Origin: Candidatus Solibacter sp.
GTDB taxonomy: Bacteria; Acidobacteriota; Terriglobia; Bryobacterales; Bryobacteraceae
Assembly (NCBI GenBank): GCA_017883345.1
Contig: JADGNT010000164.1
Coordinates: forward strand, 1 to 8,801
Direction of reading: 5' to 3'
Length of the DNA stretch: 8,801 bases
Part shown: piece by piece, positions 1-5,673 of the stretch
Layout of the letters: each line of letters begins with the position of its first letter
Numbering within the stretch: the stretch's first letter is position 1
Translations under genes and position numbers: made by a program
Notes under the pieces: model-generated
What the model was told of the DNA's origin: nothing
The model's input: the letters and a program-made list of their open reading frames with translations, nothing else
Database searches by the model: none

Positions 1-2
1 AT

Positions 3-2120
3 ATGCGGATCAAGTCCATCTGTCTGCTCTTTCTCCTCGTCCTGCCGCTGCAGTTTGCATGCGCGCAAAGCACCGTGCCCACGTTTCAGCACGCTGCCGG
101 CCAGGGCTCCTACACTCTCGTCGGCCGCGATCCGGCACAGGGAGGCGCCACCACCATCCCCACGGTGCTCGTTCCCATCACGCTCTCCTTTGACGCGAAG
201 AAGACCGTGCCCTTCATCATGGACGCAGCCCCGGACGTGCCGCGCGTCCTCCGCTCGCCCGTCTTTTCCAAGTTCGCCTTCCCCTCCGGCGGCGCCACAC
301 AGTATGCCGACGCCATGCTGCGCACCACCTTCCCCAAGGCTGACGGGTGGCATACGCTGCTCGGCAAGCCAGAGTTGAAGCCTGTGAAGATCGCCGTCCC
401 CGTCGGCTACGGCTACATCCTCACCTCAAAGAAGACCGGCGGCGCCTTCGCCATCCTCGACGTCGAGTTTCTGCAAAAGGAACTCTTCAAGCAACTTCCC
501 AAACAGGAAGGCAAGCTCGTCATCGCCATGACGCATAACACCACTTACTACGCCGATGGCGACGCAACGGTGTGCTGCTCTTGGGGAACGCACGGCGTCG
601 ACTCCACCACCGGAACCTCCTTCGTGCTCGGCTCGTATCTCCAAGCCGCACCCACCGTTGTCGAAGACGGTGACGTGCAGCCGCTCACTCAGCAGCTCGG
701 GGAGTTCATCAACGATCCCCTGCACGATCCCCTGCTCCACGGCCGCAACGTCAAAGTTCCGGGAAACACCTTCCCCAGTTGGATGCGTCCCGCCTCGATG
801 CGTCCAGGCGACCAGGGCGGCTGCGGTGGCACGGGCGTCGCCTCCACCTACTTCCTTCTCGAACCCACCAATACCAACCCCAAGAACAATATCCCCGCAT
901 CGAAGGCCTTTGTCGCCCATGTCGGCGGAACCACCTGGCACCTGCAGAACGTAGCCCTGCTGCCCTGGTATACCGGCGCCTTGGAAGGTCTCGGCGGTAC
1001 TTACAGCTTTCCGGACCCGCAGGCGCTAACCGACCCTTCCAAGCCGTGCCCGGCACGCGGTGGACGTCCTGGCGCAGGCGGTAGTGCGTCCGCACCCCCT
1101 AAGCCCACGGTCGCGGCGGTCCCGATGAGCGGCTCGCCTAACGGCCATCGGCTCATCGGATACTGGACCGGCTACGGCGCCGCGGGTTCCATCTTCCCGC
1201 TCCGCGAGGTCTCGCCGCAGTGGGACGTCATCATCGTCGCCTTCTCTACACCGGATAGGAATGCACCGGAAGGGACCATGCAGTTCCACACACCCGCCGG
1301 ACTCGATACCGAACAGTTCAAGGCCGGCATTACCTACTTGCAGAGCCAAGGCAAGAAGGTCATGATTTCCCTCGGTGGCGGCGGCCAGCACTTCACGCTC
1401 GCCGATCCGAAGCGCGCTCCGAACTTCGTCTCCTCTGTCACCCGCATTGTCACCGAGTACGGCTTCGACGGTATCGACATCGACTTCGAAAGCCCGTCTC
1501 TCTCCATCGACCCCGGAGACACGGACTTTAAGCATCCCACCACGCCATCCATCGTGAACCTCATCGCGGCCCTGCGCCAGTTGCGCGATCATTTCGGCCC
1601 CCGCTTCATGATCAGCCTCGTGCCCGAAGGTACGCAGATCCCCTCTGGCTACCCCAGCTATGGCGGCCAGTTCGGCTCCTATCTGGCCATCACGTACGCC
1701 ATCCGCGACATCCTCTCCTTCATCGATGTGCAGAGCTACAACACGCCGCCGCTGCAAGGCCTCGATGGCGAGATCTATCAGCCCGGCTCGGTGGACTATC
1801 ACGCCGCCATGACAGAACTCCTGCTGCGCGGCTTCAACGTTGGAGGCGATCCCAAGCAGTTCTTCCCACCGATGCCGGCCGATAAGGTTGCCGTCGGCTT
1901 CCTCACCGGAGACACAACGCCCGCCATCGTCAGCGAGGCGATGGACTACATCATCACCGGCAAGGCTCCCGCCGGAACCAGGTACAAGCTGCGCGAGCCC
2001 ACTGGTTACTCCCGCATGATCGGCGCCATGTTCTGGACCATCGACGCCGACCGCCGTGGCAACTACAACTTCTCCAACGTCGTCGGCCCCCAGCTCCACA
2101 GCTATCCGGCAACCAAGTAG
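3..2120 (+). CDS. Exported two-domain protein: unknown N-terminal domain plus GH18 chitinase-type domain
   Basis: Predicted secreted glycoside hydrolase of 705 residues, probably cleaving chitin or another beta-1,4-GlcNAc polymer outside the cytoplasm. Residues 1-21 form a signal peptide (MRIK, a hydrophobic core, then A19-C20-A21 before Q22). C20 does not sit in a convincing lipobox. Residues 25-345 are a domain I cannot assign, with C191-C192 in CCSWGTHG plus C274 and C349. Residues 350-382 are a Gly/Ala/Pro linker. Residues 383-700 carry the GH18 barrel: strand 1 RLIGYWTGYG, strand 3 KKVMISLGGGG (451-461), the signature GFDGIDIDFE with D489, D492, D494 and catalytic acid E496, strand 6 VQSYN with Q577, Y579 and N580, and strand 8 GAMFWTIDAD with W678. 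All key GH18 residues are present, so the enzyme should be active. The VQSYN form resembles hevamine-like and bacterial chitinases; an endo-beta-N-acetylglucosaminidase is the alternative. Only two bases precede the ATG, so the start rests on the intact signal peptide. Confidence 0.9.
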   Translation: MRIKSICLLFLLVLPLQFACAQSTVPTFQHAAGQGSYTLVGRDPAQGGATTIPTVLVPITLSFDAKKTVPFIMDAAPDVPRVLRSPVFSKFAFPSGGATQYADAMLRTTFPKADGWHTLLGKPELKPVKIAVPVGYGYILTSKKTGGAFAILDVEFLQKELFKQLPKQEGKLVIAMTHNTTYYADGDATVCCSWGTHGVDSTTGTSFVLGSYLQAAPTVVEDGDVQPLTQQLGEFINDPLHDPLLHGRNVKVPGNTFPSWMRPASMRPGDQGGCGGTGVASTYFLLEPTNTNPKNNIPASKAFVAHVGGTTWHLQNVALLPWYTGALEGLGGTYSFPDPQALTDPSKPCPARGGRPGAGGSASAPPKPTVAAVPMSGSPNGHRLIGYWTGYGAAGSIFPLREVSPQWDVIIVAFSTPDRNAPEGTMQFHTPAGLDTEQFKAGITYLQSQGKKVMISLGGGGQHFTLADPKRAPNFVSSVTRIVTEYGFDGIDIDFESPSLSIDPGDTDFKHPTTPSIVNLIAALRQLRDHFGPRFMISLVPEGTQIPSGYPSYGGQFGSYLAITYAIRDILSFIDVQSYNTPPLQGLDGEIYQPGSVDYHAAMTELLLRGFNVGGDPKQFFPPMPADKVAVGFLTGDTTPAIVSEAMDYIITGKAPAGTRYKLREPTGYSRMIGAMFWTIDADRRGNYNFSNVVGPQLHSYPATK

Positions 2121-2128
2121 TCTTGGTA

Positions 2129-2171
2129 ACGAGGAACCGCCGGCACGCATCCGTGGCCGGCGGTTCCTCGT
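2129..2171 (+). terminator. Perfect 15-bp hairpin, probable terminator of the GH18 gene
   Basis: The arms at 2129-2143 (ACGAGGAACCGCCGG) and 2157-2171 are exact reverse complements around a 13-nt loop that may pair further (CAC with GTG). The hairpin begins eight bases after the GH18 stop codon. No T-rich run follows (GCTTCCCGC), so it is not a canonical intrinsic terminator. It could instead protect the mRNA 3' end. The position and perfect pairing make a role in 3'-end formation likely. Confidence 0.6.
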
Positions 2172-2337
2172 GCTTCCCGCATAGATCTCGCCTGACGCAG
2201 CAGTGTCTACCCGCCACCCGGTTCGCCGTACAGTACATACCAGAAGATCCGTGCCTCCGCCACCGGCGCACCCTTGACCTCGCTTGACACTCCGCCATGC
2301 GCGCCACTATGGTAATCAAGGGAACGTCACCAAACTT
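2172..2337. other. Intergenic spacer between the GH18 and MBL genes
   Basis: This spacer has no recognisable RNA gene or repeat. It contains the promoter candidate listed separately near its right end and a 27-codon minus-strand reading frame (2207-2290) that I do not call as a gene. Confidence 0.5.
2284..2313 (+). promoter_or_regulatory. Candidate sigma70-type promoter of the MBL-fold gene
   Basis: A perfect -35 hexamer TTGACA (2284-2289) is followed after 18 bases by TATGGT (2308-2313), four of six matches to TATAAT. Transcription would start near 2320, giving a leader of roughly 20 bases before the ATG at 2338. GGTAAT at 2311-2316 is an alternative -10 with poorer spacing. The match is visible but could be chance. 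Confidence 0.4.
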
Positions 2338-3363
2338 ATGATTCGAAAATCGCTTGTCGTGTTGGCCTTGCTTGGCGCCAGCGCCCTGTTTTCGGCATCG
2401 CGCAATCTGGAGATCTATTGGATTGACGCCGAGGGCGGCGCGGCGACGCTGATCGTCTCGCCCAGCGGCCAGTCCATGCTGGTCGACACCGCCAATCGCA
2501 CACCGGACGATCGCGACGCCAAGCGGATCTTCGCCGCCGCGCAGCAGGCCGGCCTCAAGAAGATCGATATCCTGCTCACCACGCACTTCCACAGCGATCA
2601 TATCGGCGCCATGCCAGCCTTGGCGAAGCTGATTCCCATCGGCATGTACCTGGATCACGGCGAGAGCGTGGAAATGAGCCGCCCGCAAGTCGCGGCAGCC
2701 TATAAGGCCTACGTCGAGTTGTCCCAGGGAAAACGCACGATCCTCAAGGCCGGCGATCGTATCCCGCTCAAGGGCGTCGATATTCAGGTGGTCATGTCCG
2801 CCGGCAAGGGGATTACGCACGGTTTGAAAGGTGGCGGACCGAATGCCGCACTATGCCAGGACTGGAAAGAGAAGACGACGCCCGAACCCGATCCCGACAA
2901 CGACCAGAGCGTCGGCTTCCTGCTCAAGTTCGGAAAATTCAAGTTCCTCGATATGGGCGATGTTACCTGGAACTACGAGAAACAGCTCGTATGTCCGGCC
3001 AATCTGATCGGCACCGTGGATCTCTTCCAGACCTCGCATCACGGTCTGGACCGGTCGAATTCGCCGCAGTTCGTCTGGTCGATTCAGCCTCGCGTGGCGG
3101 TTATGAACAACGGTCCCCGCAAGGGCGGTCCGGCCACGGTTTTCGAGGTCTTGAGGAAGTCTCCGGGCATCCAGGACATCTGGCAGGGACACCTCGCCCT
3201 GGGCACGCCAAAGGAAGTCAACACGGACGAACAGATGATCGCCAACCTGGGACCCACTGCCAATTGCCCCGCCAATCTGCTCAAAGTCTCCGTGGCGCCG
3301 GACGGCAAGTACACCGTAACCAACGCGCGCAACAGCTTCACCAAGACCTATTCATCGAAATAG
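2338..3363 (+). CDS. Exported metallo-beta-lactamase-fold hydrolase (ComEC/Rec2-like MBL domain)
   Basis: The product is 341 residues and is a single MBL domain behind a signal peptide (MIRKSLVVLALLGASALFSA, cleavage near 20-21), so it should act in the periplasm or outside. Metal-binding motifs are TTHFHSDHIG (H83, H85, D87, H88), FLDMGD with bridging D208, and TSHHG (H234, H235), plus D50 in MLVDT. The N-terminal strand IYWIDAEGGAATLI and the SHHG motif resemble the MBL domain at the C-terminus of ComEC DNA-uptake proteins, but there are no membrane helices or competence domain here. The substrate is unknown; a phosphodiester or another ester is plausible. I chose ATG 2338 over an upstream TTG at 2284 because it starts exactly at a good signal peptide and the TTG overlaps a -35-like box. 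Only a weak AAGGGA (2318-2323), 14 bases upstream, could serve as a ribosome site. C173, C219 and C310 might allow a disulfide. Confidence 0.85.
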   Translation: MIRKSLVVLALLGASALFSASRNLEIYWIDAEGGAATLIVSPSGQSMLVDTANRTPDDRDAKRIFAAAQQAGLKKIDILLTTHFHSDHIGAMPALAKLIPIGMYLDHGESVEMSRPQVAAAYKAYVELSQGKRTILKAGDRIPLKGVDIQVVMSAGKGITHGLKGGGPNAALCQDWKEKTTPEPDPDNDQSVGFLLKFGKFKFLDMGDVTWNYEKQLVCPANLIGTVDLFQTSHHGLDRSNSPQFVWSIQPRVAVMNNGPRKGGPATVFEVLRKSPGIQDIWQGHLALGTPKEVNTDEQMIANLGPTANCPANLLKVSVAPDGKYTVTNARNSFTKTYSSK

Positions 3364-3384
3364 TGTCCTCGGTTTTCTTGGCGT

Positions 3385-3402
3385 CCTTTGCGCCTTTGCG
3401 CG
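3385..3402. repeat. Tandem octamer CCTTTGCG x2 (likely dispersed intergenic repeat)
   Basis: Two exact copies of CCTTTGCG stand side by side at 3385-3392 and 3393-3400, followed by CGAAA and preceded by the related TTGGCGT. Short tracts built from CTTTGCG/CTTGGCG units recur between genes in several unrelated GC-rich bacteria, as I recall. Here there are only two perfect units, so its status as a family member is an inference. Confidence 0.4.
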
Positions 3403-3422
3403 AAACTATTCTGTCCATTGCC

Positions 3423-3454
3423 TTGCCGCGCCATCGTGCGCCATGCGCTATGAT
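3423..3454 (+). promoter_or_regulatory. Weak promoter candidate of the GH30-like gene
   Basis: TATGAT (3449-3454) is a good -10 hexamer, five of six to consensus. It sits 20 bases upstream of the ATG at 3475. The best -35-like sequence is TTGCCG (3423-3428), with an overlong 20-base spacer. If used, the leader would be about 15 bases and lack a Shine-Dalgarno sequence, fitting the bare TTCACATCGCCATC before the start. Confidence 0.3.
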
Positions 3455-3474
3455 TCCCCTTTCACATCGCCATC

Positions 3475-5646
3475 ATGAAACCACCACGTCTCCTGTTGTC
3501 AGCCGCCATCGGCGTTTGCCTGCTGGCAGGGTTCTCCGGCACGGCGTCCGGCCAGCCCGAGGTAATGGCCTGGGGTAACTTGACGGGCATCCGCGTGGAC
3601 GGCTACCTGTTGGAACTCAACACCAGCATGTGCATCGCACAGCCGGATGGCGTCGGAGTCTCCCGCACCGGCAGGGAACGCCAGACCAATGCCTACTCCC
3701 GCAGCGGCAAAATCGAGACCGTCAAGATCCAGATGCGCACGCCGAAAGAGTTCCGCGACCAAGGCACGGAGTGGGCGATTGCCGGAACCGAGGTGGTCGA
3801 AGACACCGGGACCGGCTCCGCCAAAATCGATGTCGAGTTCTCCGCGCCGGAAGAGGCCAACATCGGTGGCGCTTACCTCTGCCTCGATCTTCCCGCCTCG
3901 CTGTTCTCCGGCGGCACGGTGCAGCTCATCGACCCCGCGCCGCCCGGCGCGGCGCAGGCTTCTCTCGCCGCCGGCGTCGCCGAACAGAATGAGTACCTGC
4001 GCGCCACAGCCGCCGGCGTGCGCTTCCTCACGCCGCGCCGCCAGATCGAAATCATGTTCAATGAGCCGGCCGACGTCCTGGTGCGCGACGATCGCCGCAA
4101 GGGCAGCTACGATATCCAGGTCCTTCTGGCCGTGGCCACGGGCAAGCTCGCGGCAGGCCAGCCTGTCCGCAAAAGCTTCGCCCTGAAGGTCACCGGCGAG
4201 GTCGACCGGAATCCCGTGGAGTTCTCCATCGACGCCTCGCGCCCCGGCCAGATCTTCGACGGACTCGGCGGCAACTTCCGCCTCCAGAACGCCCGCACGG
4301 ATCCCCAGGTCATTCAATACTCCCTCGACAACCTGCGAATCGCCTGGGGACGGGTCGAGATGCCGTGGTCCCTCTGGCATCCCACCGAGGACGTGGATCC
4401 GCTGGCCGCGGCTCGCGACGGCAAAGCCAACCCGCGAGTCCTACAGGCCATGGAGATGGCCCGCAAGCTGGCGCAAAAGGGCATGCCCGTGATCGTCAGC
4501 GCCTGGTCCGCGCCCTCCTGGGCGGTACTCGGCAGCTTGGGCGGCCGTGGCGGCGCCGGCGCTCCGCAAGGGGCCACCCCCCAAACGGGCGGTAGAGGCG
4601 CCCCGGTGGCGCAAGGCTCGGTGGGCGGTCAGGCCGCCGCCGGCGCTCCCGGAACTTCCCCCGCCGCGGCAACGCCCGGCGCCCCCGGCGGCGGCGTCTT
4701 CCCGCCCCGCCCACCCGTCGGCCCCCGTGGCAATCCGCTCAACCCCGAGAAGATGGACCGCATCAAGGAGTCCATCGCCGGCTACCTCGTCTACCTCAAG
4801 GAAAAGTACGGCGTCGAAGCCGCCATGTTCTCCTTCAACGAGTCGGACCTGGGCATCAATGTGCGCCAGACCCCAAGGGAACATGCCGAACTCATCCGCA
4901 CCCTGGGCGCTTACTTTGCCTCCCGCGGACTGGCCACCAAGCTCGCGCTCGGCGACACCTCCGACGCCAACCCCATCGATTTCATCAAGCCCGCCATGAA
5001 AGACCCCGAGGCGGTGAAGTACATCGGCGCCGTCGATTTCCACTCCTGGCGCGGCTGCTCCGATGAGAAACTCGCCCAGTGGCGCGACGCCGCCCGCGAA
5101 CTCAATGTTCCGCTCATCATCGCCGAGGGTAGCACCGATGCCGCCGCCTACCGCTACCCCCAGATCTTCGCCGAGCAATCCTTCGCGCTCTACGAAATCA
5201 ACCTGTACACCCGCATCCTGGCCATCGCTCAACCCAAGTCGATTTTGCAGTGGCAGTTCACCGCCGACTACTCCGTCCTCTCTGGCGGCGGCATCTTCAA
5301 CGATAACGGCCCGCTCCGTCCCACCCAACGCTTCTGGAATCTCAAGCAGCTCGCCAGCACTCCGCCGCGATCCTTTGCCTTGCCCGTCAAATGCAATCGT
5401 CCCGGCATCGTCTGCGCCGCCCTGGGCAATATCGCCGAAGGCGTCTATACGCTGCACATCGTCAACAACGGCGGCGGGCGCCCCGCCACCGTCACTGGCC
5501 TGCCCGCGGAGGTGAAACAGCTTCGCATCTGGGTGACCGACCAGCAGCGCGGCATGCAGGAAGGCGAGCGCATTTCCGTCACCGGCGGCAAGGCCCAATT
5601 CACCCTCGACGCCACCAGCTACGTGACGTTGATCGGCGTTCCGTGA
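3475..5646 (+). CDS. Exported GH30-like (clan GH-A) glycoside hydrolase with low-complexity insert
   Basis: The product is 723 residues. A signal peptide (MKPPRLLLSAAIGVCLLAG, A24-S25-G26 before Q27) directs export. Residues 27-245 are a beta-rich domain I cannot name, opening with MAWGNLTGIRVDGYLLEL. The catalytic barrel begins at GQIFDGLGGNFRL (258-270), the typical opening of GH30 glucosylceramidase-like enzymes. VSAWSAPSW (341-349) matches the strand 3 SPPAWM-like motif. SFNESD carries the predicted acid/base E456 after N455, VDFHSW has H523, and LIIAEG carries the predicted nucleophile E551. The two glutamates are 95 residues apart, as expected for GH30. Residues 632-723 look like the C-terminal beta domain that usually packs on the barrel. 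A Gly/Ala/Pro-rich insert occupies about 353-420. The substrate is unknown; beta-glucan, xylan or a glucosylated lipid are options, and another GH-A family is possible. No ribosome site is visible; the start is set by the signal peptide. Confidence 0.82.
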   Translation: MKPPRLLLSAAIGVCLLAGFSGTASGQPEVMAWGNLTGIRVDGYLLELNTSMCIAQPDGVGVSRTGRERQTNAYSRSGKIETVKIQMRTPKEFRDQGTEWAIAGTEVVEDTGTGSAKIDVEFSAPEEANIGGAYLCLDLPASLFSGGTVQLIDPAPPGAAQASLAAGVAEQNEYLRATAAGVRFLTPRRQIEIMFNEPADVLVRDDRRKGSYDIQVLLAVATGKLAAGQPVRKSFALKVTGEVDRNPVEFSIDASRPGQIFDGLGGNFRLQNARTDPQVIQYSLDNLRIAWGRVEMPWSLWHPTEDVDPLAAARDGKANPRVLQAMEMARKLAQKGMPVIVSAWSAPSWAVLGSLGGRGGAGAPQGATPQTGGRGAPVAQGSVGGQAAAGAPGTSPAAATPGAPGGGVFPPRPPVGPRGNPLNPEKMDRIKESIAGYLVYLKEKYGVEAAMFSFNESDLGINVRQTPREHAELIRTLGAYFASRGLATKLALGDTSDANPIDFIKPAMKDPEAVKYIGAVDFHSWRGCSDEKLAQWRDAARELNVPLIIAEGSTDAAAYRYPQIFAEQSFALYEINLYTRILAIAQPKSILQWQFTADYSVLSGGGIFNDNGPLRPTQRFWNLKQLASTPPRSFALPVKCNRPGIVCAALGNIAEGVYTLHIVNNGGGRPATVTGLPAEVKQLRIWVTDQQRGMQEGERISVTGGKAQFTLDATSYVTLIGVP
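4534..4740 (+). repeat. Gly/Ala/Pro-rich low-complexity insert within the GH30-like gene
   Basis: This stretch encodes residues about 354-422, composed mostly of Gly, Ala, Pro, Gln and Arg with repeated GG, GAP and PG steps. The DNA is a run of GGC/GCC-type triplets. It falls between the strand 3 motif SAWSAPSWAVLG and the helix MDRIKESIAGYLVYLKEKY, so it is a long disordered loop in the middle of the barrel. The reading frame is intact across it. Confidence 0.75.
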
Positions 5647-5673
5647 GGGATTTCATGGTGCCGGACGACAGCG

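Larger units (their letters stand above)
3364..3474. other. Spacer between the MBL and GH30-like genes
   Basis: This 111-bp spacer has no gene. Its left part holds a tandem CCTTTGCG octamer and its right part a -10-like TATGAT; both are listed separately. No terminator hairpin is evident after the MBL stop codon, so read-through into the next gene is possible. Confidence 0.5.

Noticed and set aside
1026..2150. Minus-strand open frame of 374 codons opposite the GH18 domain
   Set aside because: It is a shadow of the GH18 coding region, whose conserved catalytic motifs are on the plus strand. It also runs through the terminator-like hairpin.
2207..2290. A 27-codon minus-strand frame from GTG 2290 to TAG 2207, ending FWYVLYGEPGGG, in the gap between the GH18 and MBL genes
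   Set aside because: Codon use looks acceptable, but it is very short and has no convincing ribosome site. It also overlaps the promoter-like TTGACA of the MBL gene. It could be a remnant of a gene end, but I cannot support it.
4441..5598. Long minus-strand open frame of 385 codons opposite the GH30-like gene
   Set aside because: This is a shadow frame produced by high GC at third positions. The translation is Gly/Ala/Asp/Glu-rich without family motifs, while the plus-strand protein has a signal peptide and catalytic motifs.
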